Part shown: positions 18,607-27,057 of the stretch, piece after piece
Layout of the letters: the number at the start of each line of letters is the position of its first letter
Position numbering within the stretch: position 1 is the first letter of the stretch
Origin: Rathayibacter sp. Leaf185
GTDB lineage: Bacteria > Actinomycetota > Actinomycetes > Actinomycetales > Microbacteriaceae
DNA: 64,000 nt
Direction of reading: 5' to 3'
Assembly: GCF_001423885.1 (NCBI RefSeq)
Contig: NZ_LMPP01000003.1
Span: forward strand, 186,001 to 250,000
Program-made: the position numbers and the translations under genes
Notes under the pieces: model-generated
Told to the model about the DNA's origin: nothing
What the model saw: only the letters and a program-made list of their open reading frames with translations
The model's database searches: none

Positions 18607-19838
18607 TGCGCGCCGCACGCGTTCCGCGCGAACTCGTCCGCCGGCTCCGCACGACCGGACGCCGTGATCTGCTCCAGCGCGCCGTCCGTGCGCTCGGCGA
18701 CCGCGTCGGTGTCGGCGAGCTCGACATGCCGCTGCTCCCCGGTGACATCGCCGACTCGGCGACCCTGCACCTCCCCGCAGCGCCGGGCCCCGTCACGGGC
18801 TCGGCGAGCATCGGCTGGATCTGCACCCCACCCGATCGCGGCTCGGGAGGGCACACCACCCTCTTCCGGATGGTGCAGGGTCTCGTCGAGCGCGGTCACC
18901 GCTGCACCCTCTTCCTCTACGACCGTCACGGCGCCGAGTTCGAGCAGCGCGCGGCGATCATCCGTGCGTCGTGGCCGTGGCTCGACGTCGACATCCGCAG
19001 TGCCGACGACGGCATCGTGGGCGTCGATGCGGCCGTCGCGACCTCGTGGGAGACGGCGCACGTCCTCGCCACCCGCGGGACCGCTCCGATGGCGCGCCTG
19101 TACTTCGTGCAGGACTTCGAGCCCTTCTTCCACCCGCGCGGCACCCTGGCCGCGCTCGCGGAGGACAGCTACCGCTTCGGCTTCAGGACCATCGCGCTCG
19201 GAGAGATGGTGCGCTCGCACCTCGATCGGCTCGGGATCTCGAGCGATCTCGCTCCGTTCGGCTGCGACACCCGGACCTACACGCTGCAGAACACCGACGG
19301 AGAGCGGTCGGGAGTCGTGTTCTATGCGAAGCCGTCCGCGGATCGACGCGGCTACCTCCTCGGGCGCCGAGCACTCTCGCTGTTCCACGACGCGCACCCG
19401 GCAGTGCCGATCCACGTGTACGGCACGGCGCCCGGGGCGTGGGACGTCCCCGTGATCGAGCACGGCACGCTGGCTCCGACCGAGCTCGCGGCACTGTACA
19501 ACCGCTGCTCCGCCGGCATCGCCCTCTCGTTCACGAACATCTCGCTGGTCGCGGAGGAGCTGCTCGCCTGCGGTGCCGTCGCCGTGGTCAACGATTCGGA
19601 CGACGCCCGGGCCGATCTGCCGCACGGCGGCGCCGTCTGGGCCCCACCCACCCCCGCAGGCATCGCGGCGGCCCTCGGACGGGCCGTCGAGCGCCCGCGC
19701 TCCGGTCGGGAGGCCGCCGCCGGCGTCCGCCACGGCTGGGGTCCTGCCCAGGAGGTGGTCGAGCGAGTCGTGATCGACGAGCTCCTGCGCACCGCCGCTG
19801 CACCCCTCGTTCCCGTCACCGCACACCTGGAGAGCTGA
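18606..19838 (+). CDS. WsaF-like glycosyltransferase (GT-B fold)
   Basis: The 410-residue product matches the rhamnosyltransferase WsaF type: GWICTPPDRGSGGHTTLFRM in the N-terminal lobe, YFVQDFEPFFHPRG in the linker region, and FYAKPSADRRGYLLGRRAL with ISLVAEELLACGAVAV in the nucleotide-binding C-terminal lobe. Rhamnose as donor is an inference from the family, and no rhamnose synthesis genes are in this window. ATG and upstream stop share one base (TGATG). Confidence 0.85.
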   Translation: MRAARVPRELVRRLRTTGRRDLLQRAVRALGDRVGVGELDMPLLPGDIADSATLHLPAAPGPVTGSASIGWICTPPDRGSGGHTTLFRMVQGLVERGHRCTLFLYDRHGAEFEQRAAIIRASWPWLDVDIRSADDGIVGVDAAVATSWETAHVLATRGTAPMARLYFVQDFEPFFHPRGTLAALAEDSYRFGFRTIALGEMVRSHLDRLGISSDLAPFGCDTRTYTLQNTDGERSGVVFYAKPSADRRGYLLGRRALSLFHDAHPAVPIHVYGTAPGAWDVPVIEHGTLAPTELAALYNRCSAGIALSFTNISLVAEELLACGAVAVVNDSDDARADLPHGGAVWAPPTPAGIAAALGRAVERPRSGREAAAGVRHGWGPAQEVVERVVIDELLRTAAAPLVPVTAHLES

Positions 19839-19841
19839 ACC

Positions 19842-22559
19842 ATGTCCCCCGATCAGAACCGGCGCGTCGTCCTCGGCGGCGCTCCCGTCGATCTCGCCCA
19901 GCACGACGAGGCCGTCCGCATCATCGCCACCCGCGCCGCAGCGATGGACGGCGCGCCGCTGGGCGTGCTCTCGGTCAACGTCGACCACATCAACCACTTC
20001 GGGCAGGGCGGCCGCTGGCAGCACGTCCTCGAGCACCGCGCCGAGCCCGAGATGTCCGCTCCCGCGACGCTCGTCCTCCAGCCCGGCGGCGAGGGCTCCG
20101 TGGAGTGGACCGAAGCGGAGTCCCGCCGGCGCGATCGGCCCGTGCAGTGGCTCTCCCTCATCGACGGCAGCCCGATCGCCACGCAGGCCCGCCGGCTGAC
20201 GGGTACCGCCTGGCCGCGGCTGGCAGGCAGCGACCTCATCGGCCCGCTGCTCGACCGCGCCGCGGTGGACGGAGTGCGTGTCGGCGTGCTCGGCGGGTCG
20301 GTCGACGCGCAGGAACGGCTGCGCGCCAGGCTGGCCGAGGAGCGCCCCGACCTGGTGCTCGCGGGTCTCTGGTCGCCGACCCGAGAGGAGCTCGCCGATC
20401 CCGAGGCCAACGCCGGAGTCGTCGAGGCGATCCGTCGTGCAGCCGTCGATCTGCTCATCGTCGGTCTGGGCAAGCCCCGGCAGGAGCTGTGGATCGACGA
20501 GCACGGTCCGAAGACGGGTGCGCACGTCCTGCTCGCGTTCGGTGCCGCGGTGGACTTCCTCGGCGGCTCCGTCCGCCGGGCACCGCAGTGGGTCGCCGAC
20601 CACGGAGTCGAGTGGCTGTGGCGCCTGGCGATGGAGCCGCGCCGGCTCGCGCGCCGCTACCTCGTCGAAGGTCCCCTCGCTTACGGCCGCCTGCGACTGC
20701 ACAGCACGACCACTCTCGATCGTGAGCCCACCCTGCACGGCACCAGGCTCTCCGCCCTCGCCGGTGGCGGGGAAGGACGCTTCGTCGGGCCGGGCGAGCC
20801 CGCCGATGTCGCCGCGCTGGTCGTGAGCTACCGCTCCGCCGAGAGCCTCGACCGCCTGATCGCGAGCCTGCGCGACGAGGCCCGCGGCGGCGTCCGGCTC
20901 CGCGTGATCGTCGTCGACAACGCCTCCGACGACGGCTCGCTCGCGGTCGCCGCGGCGCACTCCGATGTCGTCGCGATCGATGCGGGCGGCAACGTCGGCT
21001 ACGCCGCGGCCGTCAACATCGCCCGCCGGCACGCCGGCGACACCGGAGCGCTCCTCGTCCTCAATCCCGACCTCGTCGTCCTCCCTGGAACGGTCTCGCG
21101 CCTCCTCGCCCGCATGGACGCCTCGGAGGCCGGGATCGTCGTTCCGCTGCTGCGCGATGCGAGCGGCGCCACCGCCCGGTCGCTCCGCCGCGAGCCGACC
21201 CGTCTGCGAGCGCTCGGCGACGCCCTCCTGGGCGATCGCCTCCTCGACCGCCCCGCCTTCTCGAGCGAGACCGACAGCGATCCCGAGAGCTACCGGCACG
21301 CCCACGCGATCGAGTGGGCGACCGGCGCCGCCGTGCTGATCGACTCCCTGGTCGCCGCACGCCTCGGCGACTGGGACGAGCGGTTCTTCCTCTACTCCGA
21401 GGAGACGGACTACTTCCGCCGCGCCCGAGAGCTGGGAGCCGAGGCCTGGTTCGAGCCGACTGCCGAGGTCGTCCACGAGGGTGGAGGCTCCGGCCAGTCG
21501 AGCGCGCTCGCCGCGCTGCTCGCCGTCAACCGGGTCCGCTACGTCCAGAAGTTCCACGGCACGCTCTACTCGAGCACCTTCCGCCTCGTGGTCCTGGCTG
21601 CGGAGGCGGCGAGGAGCCTGCTCCCCGGAGAGCGCGGGCGGTCGCACCGCCGCGCCGCGGTCGCCCTCGCCCTCGGCTCCCGCCTCGCCGGGCTGCCGAG
21701 CGCCGCCCCCGCGGGAGCGATCGCGCTCCCCCACCCCACGGGATCCGTGATCGTGCCCGCCCACGACGAGGCGTCGGTGATCGAGCGCACCCTCGCCCCC
21801 CTCGCCTCCGCGGCCGCCGCGGGCGCCCTCGAGGTGGTCGTCGTCTGCAACGCCTGCACCGATCGAACCGCCGAGATCGCCCGCTCGTTCGCCGGAGTCA
21901 CCGTGGTCGAGATCCCGGAGGCCTCGAAGACCGCGGCCTTGAACGCCGGCGACGCCGTCGCGACCTCGTGGCCGCGCCTCTACCTCGATGCCGACGTCGA
22001 CGTCACCGCAGAGGCCGTCTGGAACGTCTTCGATGCCGTCACGCGCGGCGGACTGCTCGCCGCCCGGCCGACGGCGGTCTACGACGCGACGGGCGCCGAT
22101 CCGCTCGTCCGCGCGTACTACCGAGCCCGCTCGCGGGTGCCCTCCCTGCACAGCGCGCTCTGGGGGGCCGGTGGCTACGCCGTCAGCGGGTCGGGCCACG
22201 AGCGCATCGGCGCCTTCCCCGCGCTCATCGCCGACGACGAGTACGTCGACACCCGCTTCACGCCCGCCGAGCGCGCGGTCGTCGCGACGGCACCGGCTGT
22301 CGTCCGGGTACCGCTCACCACCGCGAGCCTCGTCGGCGTCCTGCGCCGCTCGCACCGCGGCACCGTGGAGCTCGCGGAGGCCTCCGGCGAGCGCCGCCGC
22401 GGCAGAACCGCCGTCGACCTCGTGTGGTCGGCTCAGGGGCCTCGTCAGCTCGCCGATGCGGCCGTCTACGCCGGTTTCGCTCTCGCGAGCCGGGTGCAGA
22501 GCGCGAGCGAGACCGGCTGGACCCGCGACGACACGCGCCGCGCCGCGCGGGGGGCGTGA
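19842..22559 (+). CDS. Three-domain glycosyltransferase: WecG/TagA + GT2 + GT2
   Basis: This 905-residue protein joins three transferase modules. Residues about 20-285 are a WecG/TagA/CpsF (GT26) domain with LSVNVDHINHF, SLIDGSP, LIVGLGKPRQELWI and APQWVADHGVEWLWRL. Residues about 323-590 are a GT2 domain of the rhamnosyltransferase type (VVDNASDDGS, GGNVGYAAAVN, LVLNPDLVV, FFLYSEETDYFRRA). Residues about 633-850 are a second GT2 domain (SVIVPAHDEASVIERTL, CNACTDRTAEIA, LYLDADVDV). The GT26 part has about 30 extra residues before SLIDG. No internal frameshift is visible. It could add up to three consecutive sugars. Confidence 0.9.
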   Translation: MSPDQNRRVVLGGAPVDLAQHDEAVRIIATRAAAMDGAPLGVLSVNVDHINHFGQGGRWQHVLEHRAEPEMSAPATLVLQPGGEGSVEWTEAESRRRDRPVQWLSLIDGSPIATQARRLTGTAWPRLAGSDLIGPLLDRAAVDGVRVGVLGGSVDAQERLRARLAEERPDLVLAGLWSPTREELADPEANAGVVEAIRRAAVDLLIVGLGKPRQELWIDEHGPKTGAHVLLAFGAAVDFLGGSVRRAPQWVADHGVEWLWRLAMEPRRLARRYLVEGPLAYGRLRLHSTTTLDREPTLHGTRLSALAGGGEGRFVGPGEPADVAALVVSYRSAESLDRLIASLRDEARGGVRLRVIVVDNASDDGSLAVAAAHSDVVAIDAGGNVGYAAAVNIARRHAGDTGALLVLNPDLVVLPGTVSRLLARMDASEAGIVVPLLRDASGATARSLRREPTRLRALGDALLGDRLLDRPAFSSETDSDPESYRHAHAIEWATGAAVLIDSLVAARLGDWDERFFLYSEETDYFRRARELGAEAWFEPTAEVVHEGGGSGQSSALAALLAVNRVRYVQKFHGTLYSSTFRLVVLAAEAARSLLPGERGRSHRRAAVALALGSRLAGLPSAAPAGAIALPHPTGSVIVPAHDEASVIERTLAPLASAAAAGALEVVVVCNACTDRTAEIARSFAGVTVVEIPEASKTAALNAGDAVATSWPRLYLDADVDVTAEAVWNVFDAVTRGGLLAARPTAVYDATGADPLVRAYYRARSRVPSLHSALWGAGGYAVSGSGHERIGAFPALIADDEYVDTRFTPAERAVVATAPAVVRVPLTTASLVGVLRRSHRGTVELAEASGERRRGRTAVDLVWSAQGPRQLADAAVYAGFALASRVQSASETGWTRDDTRRAARGA

Positions 22560-22562
22560 GCG

Positions 22563-23930
22563 ATGACGACCGTCCTCGAGAAGACCGGGCCGCCGACGCT
22601 CCTGCGCCTCACCGCCTACGCGCTCTTCCTGACACCCGCCGACGAGGTGCTCGCCCCCCTCGGCGCCTCGGGTTACCTCGCGATGGTGCTCGCGCTCGTC
22701 CTCGCGGTGGCCTGGCTCGCCTCGGCTCTTCTGGGGCTGCACGACCCCGTCCCGATGCGCCACCCCGGCCGTTTCGGGCTGACCTTCCTGCTCGGGGTGA
22801 GCATCCTCTCGTACGTCCGGTACACCAGCGGAGACACCATCACCCGGACCGGCGAGGGGCAGCTCAGCGCCGACCGCTGGCTGCTGCTGCTGTTCGCCTC
22901 GGCGGGTATCGCCCTGGTGACGACGCAGAGCGTGCGCACCCTCGAGCACGCACGCATCCTGATCGGCTCGCTCGTGAACGCCGCGACGTTGTGCGCGGTG
23001 GTCGCGCTGATCCAGTTCACGACGCACACCGATCCCGTCGAGCTGATCCGCGGCGCACTGGTCGGCTTCGTCGACAACGGAGGCAGCACCCCGTTCCAGG
23101 ACAGGGACGGTCTCACGCGGGTTGCCGGCACCACCTTCCACCCCATCGAGCTCGCCGTCGTCTCGTCGATGCTGCTGCCGCTCGCCGTCTGGCGCCTGAT
23201 CTACGATCAGCGCACCGCGCGCTGGCTGCGGGTCGCGTCGTGCATCCTCCTCCTCTCGGCGGTCGCCCTGACCGTCTCCCGCTCGGGGGTGCTCTCGCTC
23301 GTCGTCGGGATGGGTGTCGCGCTGGTCTTCCTCCCTCGTGCGGCACGGAGGTGGGGGTACGTCCTCGCGCCGGTCGCCGTGGCCGCGTTCTTCGTCACCA
23401 CTCCGGGACTGCTCGGCACTCTGACCGGATCGATCGGCGCCGGCACGAGCGACACCTCGATCGTGAACCGGCTCGACAACTACCCTCGCGTCGCCGCGCT
23501 CGTCGCTCACCACCCGCTCCTCGGAACAGGCCCCGGCACGTACCTGCCCGACAGCGCCAAGCTCATCCTCGACAACCAGTACCTCGGCTCCGCCATCACC
23601 CTCGGGCTGCTGGGCGCCGCCGCCGCCGTCGCGTACTTCGGCGTACCGGCCGTCTTCGGCCTGATCGCCGCGCAGTTCGCCCGCGACCCCCGCCTCCGGG
23701 CACTGACCGGGAGCGTCGCAGCCTCGGCCACCGTCGCCGCGGTCGCCTCCGCCACGTTCGACTCACTGGGCTTCCCGGTGTTCGCCCTGCTGTTCCCGTT
23801 CGTGCTCGGCCTCTCGGGGAGCTGCTGGCTCCTCGTCCGCTCCGAGCTCGGACTCCCCTCCGCCCTGACGACGGACGCCCGCGCCCGCGTCGACGGCGAG
23901 ATCGACCACTCCCCAGAAAGGCTGTCCTGA
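22563..23930 (+). CDS. Wzy-like polysaccharide polymerase / O-antigen ligase family membrane protein
   Basis: A 455-residue protein with about ten to twelve hydrophobic segments. The pattern, including VSRSGVLSLVVGMGVALVF in the middle and a periplasm-side loop with NRLDNYPRVAALVAHHPLLG followed by GPGTY, matches the O-antigen ligase/polymerase family, in which such a loop carries catalytic residues. In this operon the role is most likely Wzy, polymerising flipped repeat units. It lies between the last transferase and the Wzz gene. Confidence 0.85.
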   Translation: MTTVLEKTGPPTLLRLTAYALFLTPADEVLAPLGASGYLAMVLALVLAVAWLASALLGLHDPVPMRHPGRFGLTFLLGVSILSYVRYTSGDTITRTGEGQLSADRWLLLLFASAGIALVTTQSVRTLEHARILIGSLVNAATLCAVVALIQFTTHTDPVELIRGALVGFVDNGGSTPFQDRDGLTRVAGTTFHPIELAVVSSMLLPLAVWRLIYDQRTARWLRVASCILLLSAVALTVSRSGVLSLVVGMGVALVFLPRAARRWGYVLAPVAVAAFFVTTPGLLGTLTGSIGAGTSDTSIVNRLDNYPRVAALVAHHPLLGTGPGTYLPDSAKLILDNQYLGSAITLGLLGAAAAVAYFGVPAVFGLIAAQFARDPRLRALTGSVAASATVAAVASATFDSLGFPVFALLFPFVLGLSGSCWLLVRSELGLPSALTTDARARVDGEIDHSPERLS

Positions 23931-24703
23931 TGGACCCCGTCTCCGTACTCCGCACACTCTGGCGCCACCGGCTCCTCGCGGCCGTCGTGCTCACCCTGAC
24001 CGTCGTCGGGATGGCCTACGTGCTCGTGCTGTCGCCGCGCACCTACGCCTCGACGGCGACCTACGCGCTCGTCAATCCGCAGCTGCCGACGACGGCCGAG
24101 CTCGAGGCCGACCCGGCGCTCGCCGCCCTCAACAGCGACAACCCCTACCTGCGCTCCTCCGACAACTCCCTGGCGGCCCAGGTGCTCGTGACCGTGCTGA
24201 ACAGCGACGGCACCGCGGAGGCGCTCGCCGCGCAGGGCCTCAGCACGCAGTTCGCCGTGGAGCGCTCGGCGTGGTCGGGTCAGGGACTCCTGCTGAGCGT
24301 GACGGCCGACGCACCGACCGCCGACCAGTCGCTCGCCACGACCTCGGCGCTGGGGGGGATGCTCGTCGACACGCTGCGGAGCATCCAGACGGTGAACGGC
24401 GCCGACGACCGCTACCTCTTCACCGCGCTCGAGGTGCAGACGCCGCTGAAGGCCATCGAGCAGGTGTCGGACCGGCTCCGCGCCGTGATCATGGTCGGAG
24501 TCGGCGGCTTCGTCCTCCTGTTCGCCGCCGTGTCGCTCGCCCGCGCGATCGAGGGCCGCAGGAAGACCCCGGCTCCGGCTCCGATGCCTCCGGCACCCGC
24601 TGCGCCGCCCGCCCCGACCCCGCGCTCCGCACCGCCCGAGCTCGCCCGTCGGCGTTCTCAGCCGGCCGGTCGCCAGCGGGTCACCGGCTTCATCCGGCGC
24701 TGA
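23930..24703 (+). CDS. Wzz-like chain-length determinant (polysaccharide co-polymerase)
   Basis: The 257-residue product has an N-terminal membrane segment (residues about 17-36, VVLTLTVVGMAYVLVLSP), a large extracytoplasmic region, a second membrane segment near residues 187-205 and a Pro/Ala-rich cytoplasmic tail. This is the Wzz topology. There is no Walker A motif or tyrosine cluster, so it is not a fused BY-kinase and no separate kinase is encoded nearby. The ATG shares one base with the polymerase stop. It ends the EPS operon. Confidence 0.85.
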   Translation: MDPVSVLRTLWRHRLLAAVVLTLTVVGMAYVLVLSPRTYASTATYALVNPQLPTTAELEADPALAALNSDNPYLRSSDNSLAAQVLVTVLNSDGTAEALAAQGLSTQFAVERSAWSGQGLLLSVTADAPTADQSLATTSALGGMLVDTLRSIQTVNGADDRYLFTALEVQTPLKAIEQVSDRLRAVIMVGVGGFVLLFAAVSLARAIEGRRKTPAPAPMPPAPAAPPAPTPRSAPPELARRRSQPAGRQRVTGFIRR

Positions 24704-24932
24704 CGGCGGAAGGGGCGCAGACCGACGAGTCGGCTCCCGAGAGGGAGACGCGGGAGTCGGGCAGGTGGTCGAGGGGTTGCTGCGGTTGCTCATGACGGCA
24801 TCGCACCGCACACCTCCGACAGCGGCGCTCCGCACCCGGTACCGCGCGCCGAACGGTGGAGAGCAGGCGCGCGCCGTCCCTGTGGAGGAGCCCGCCGGAC
24901 CCGTGCCGCAGGCGGGCGGGAGCGGGAACCCG

Positions 24933-25535
24933 TCAGACCGGCGCGAGCGCCCCGTCCCGCTCGACGTACTCGTCCCCTGTCTCCGGGCAGCGCCAGCCGC
25001 CCGCACCCTCCGTCGCCACGAGGCGTGCCCCAGCCCGCCCGACCCAGCCGATCCGACGCGCGGGCACGCCCACCACGAGCGCGTAGGCCGGCACATCGGA
25101 GGCGACCACCGCGCCGGCCGCGACCATCGCCCACGCACCGATCCGCACCGGCGCCACGCAGACCGCCCGCGCGCCGATCGACGCACCGTCCTCGACGACG
25201 ACCGCGACCGCGTCCCAGTCGTCCGCCGACTTGAGCGCGCCGTCGGGAGTCACCGCCCGGGGCCGCAGATCATTGGTGAACACGACGGCCGGCCCGACGA
25301 AGACTCCGTCGCCCAGCACGGCCGGCTCGTAGACCAGCGCGTGGTTCTGGATCTTGCAGCGATCGCCGACCACGACCCCCGGCCCGAGGTAGGCACCTCG
25401 CCCGATCACGCACTCGCGGCCGATCCGCGCGTCCTCGCGCACCTGGGCGAGGTGCCAGACCAGCGTCCCCGCCCCCACCTCCGCTCGCGGATCGACGTCG
25501 GCGGACGGGTGGATGCGGGCGGTGTCCTCGGCCAT
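24933..25535 (-). CDS. WbpD/WlbB-like sugar N-acetyltransferase
   Basis: The 200-residue product is a hexapeptide-repeat acyltransferase. Repeats run through VIGRGAYLGPGVVVGD, CKIQNHALVYE and FVGPAVVFTNDLRPRA, and YALVVGVPARRIGWVG leads to a C-terminal segment with WRCPETGDEY. That tail is typical of the UDP-3-amino-GlcNAc-uronate N-acetyltransferase group. This is the step after the Gfo/Idh and DegT reactions encoded in the EPS operon, yet the gene faces that operon from the opposite strand. The ATG at 25535 is preferred to one five codons upstream, without a strong ribosome site for either. The 229 bp before wzz hold no gene. Confidence 0.85.
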   Translation of the reverse strand: MAEDTARIHPSADVDPRAEVGAGTLVWHLAQVREDARIGRECVIGRGAYLGPGVVVGDRCKIQNHALVYEPAVLGDGVFVGPAVVFTNDLRPRAVTPDGALKSADDWDAVAVVVEDGASIGARAVCVAPVRIGAWAMVAAGAVVASDVPAYALVVGVPARRIGWVGRAGARLVATEGAGGWRCPETGDEYVERDGALAPV

Positions 25536-25554
25536 ACCGCAGTGTCCCATGCGC

Positions 25555-26025
25555 CTACAGCGCGAGCGCGAAGCAGACCGAGTGCTCCGACCCGACGTAC
25601 CCTCCGAAGAGCGGGATCGGCGTGTAGCCCTCGCGCGTGTAGAAGCGGATCGCGTCGGGCTGCAGCGTGCCCGTCTCGAGCACGAGCCGCACCGCGCCCC
25701 TCCCGCGGGCCCGCTCCTCGAGTGCCCTGAGCACGGCCGTCGACACGCCCGATCCGCGGGCGCCGCGCGCCACGAACATCCGCTTCACCTCGATCACTCC
25801 GGGGCCGAGAACGGAGTCGTCGAGCGGCCGCAGGCCACCGCACGCCACCGCCTCCCCCTGCTCGTCGCGCGCGACGACGAAGACCGGCACGTCGTCGGCC
25901 GACGGCGCCTCGCCCGGCTCGTGGTCGTCGCTGCCGTAGCGCTCGTCGAGCTCGCGGCGCTGGGCCGCTCGCAGCGCCTCGGCCGACGGATGCGTCCACG
26001 CCACGTCCTCGATGTCCCAGCTCAT
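25555..26025 (-). CDS. GNAT family N-acetyltransferase
   Basis: A 156-residue single-domain acetyltransferase. EVKRMFVARGARGSGVSTAV is the beta4-alpha3 acetyl-CoA site with the Q/RxxGxG/A pattern, and RFYTREGYTPIPLFGGYV is the usual C-terminal segment. The substrate is unknown. It sits 19 bp upstream of the WbpD-like gene on the same strand and could be co-transcribed, but nothing links it to sugar chemistry. Confidence 0.85.
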   Translation of the reverse strand: MSWDIEDVAWTHPSAEALRAAQRRELDERYGSDDHEPGEAPSADDVPVFVVARDEQGEAVACGGLRPLDDSVLGPGVIEVKRMFVARGARGSGVSTAVLRALEERARGRGAVRLVLETGTLQPDAIRFYTREGYTPIPLFGGYVGSEHSVCFALAL

Positions 26026-26148
26026 CCGATCCCGCCTCTCCGGGCCCCGCCCGTCGCGGCGCCCGATTCATTCTCGCGTTCAACCCCTTGTCGATCCGAC
26101 GGCGCCGTCGTCTGCTGGAACGACCTGACCGACGACGAAAGGCCTCCT

Positions 26149-26526
26149 GTGCTGTCCGACCACCCCCTCTGCCCCGTCCTGCTCACCACCGACCTCCCCG
26201 CCTCCCGCGCGTTCTACGCCGATGCCCTCGGATTCACGGTCCTCGAGGAGAGCGCCTCGGCGATCGCCTACGCCTGCGGAGGCACCCGCTTCACCGTGAC
26301 CACGAGCACCATCGGGTCGAAGGACGAGCAGACGAAGGCGGCCTGGCGCGTGCAGGATCTGCGGGCCGAGCTCGACGACCTGGCCGCGCGCGGCGTGCGG
26401 CCCCAGGACTACGACTCCGACGAGCTCCGGACCGAGAACGGCATCGCCGATCACGGCGACGTCTGGGCGGCGTGGATCCTCGACCCCGATGGCAACGCGC
26501 TGGGCATCGAGCAGCTCAAGGACTGA
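26149..26526 (+). CDS. VOC family (glyoxalase/bleomycin-resistance fold) protein
   Basis: The 125-residue product has one VOC module: CPVLLTTDLPASRAFYADALGF at the first beta-alpha unit and AAWILDPDGNALGIEQL at the end. The frame is open far upstream, but the GTG at 26149 gives a normal start and follows an AAAGG ribosome site. The function of such small VOC proteins cannot be assigned from sequence. Confidence 0.85.
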   Translation: MLSDHPLCPVLLTTDLPASRAFYADALGFTVLEESASAIAYACGGTRFTVTTSTIGSKDEQTKAAWRVQDLRAELDDLAARGVRPQDYDSDELRTENGIADHGDVWAAWILDPDGNALGIEQLKD

Positions 26527-26574
26527 CGCGCCGCCCCGCGGACGGCCGGCACCGGCCCGCCCTAGAATCGGCGC

Positions 26575-27057
26575 ATGCCCGACGACTCCGCTCCTGTTCC
26601 CGCGCCCGGCTGGTACCCCCACCCCGCCGACATCGGATCGGAGCTCTACTGGGACGGCGCGTCGTGGACGGACCGCTCCCGTCCCGCCGTCCCCCCTGCA
26701 TCCGTCCCGCTGTACGGCACGCCGAGCGCCCCGAGCACGCAGGCCCCGCAGCCCGGCGCCCCGGCTCCGCAGCCCGAGCTCTTCGCCTACCCGTCCGCGC
26801 CGTCCTCCGCCGCCAGCCGCAACCCGCTGGCGATCGCGAGCCTCGTCCTGGGCATCATCAGCATCCTGATCAACCCGCTCCTCGTCCCCTCGATCCTCGC
26901 CATCGTCTTCGGCGTCCGCGGCCGCGCGTCCGCCGAGAGCCTGGGCGGCGGCAGGGGCCTCGCCACGGCAGGGCTCGTCACCGGCATCGTCGGCATCGTC
27001 ACCGGCGTCCTCTCCTTCCTCTCGAACCTGTCCGACCTCGCCGGACTCGCGGGGTGA
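26575..27057 (+). CDS. DUF2510/DUF4190 small membrane protein
   Basis: The 160-residue product starts with a DUF2510 motif (PGWYPHPADIGSELYWDG, with the conserved Trp residues), followed by a Pro/Ala-rich linker (residues about 45-82) and two hydrophobic helices (about 87-112 and 125-150) of the DUF4190 kind. Proteins of this build are frequent in actinobacteria and have no established role. Its stop overlaps the GTG of the following transporter. Confidence 0.88.
   Translation: MPDDSAPVPAPGWYPHPADIGSELYWDGASWTDRSRPAVPPASVPLYGTPSAPSTQAPQPGAPAPQPELFAYPSAPSSAASRNPLAIASLVLGIISILINPLLVPSILAIVFGVRGRASAESLGGGRGLATAGLVTGIVGIVTGVLSFLSNLSDLAGLAG

Noticed and set aside
18168-23513. 1781-codon ORF on the minus strand of the EPS operon
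   Set aside because: It is antisense to five genes with clear domains. Its composition (Arg/Asp/Gly-rich, no domains) is what a complementary frame of GC-rich genes gives.
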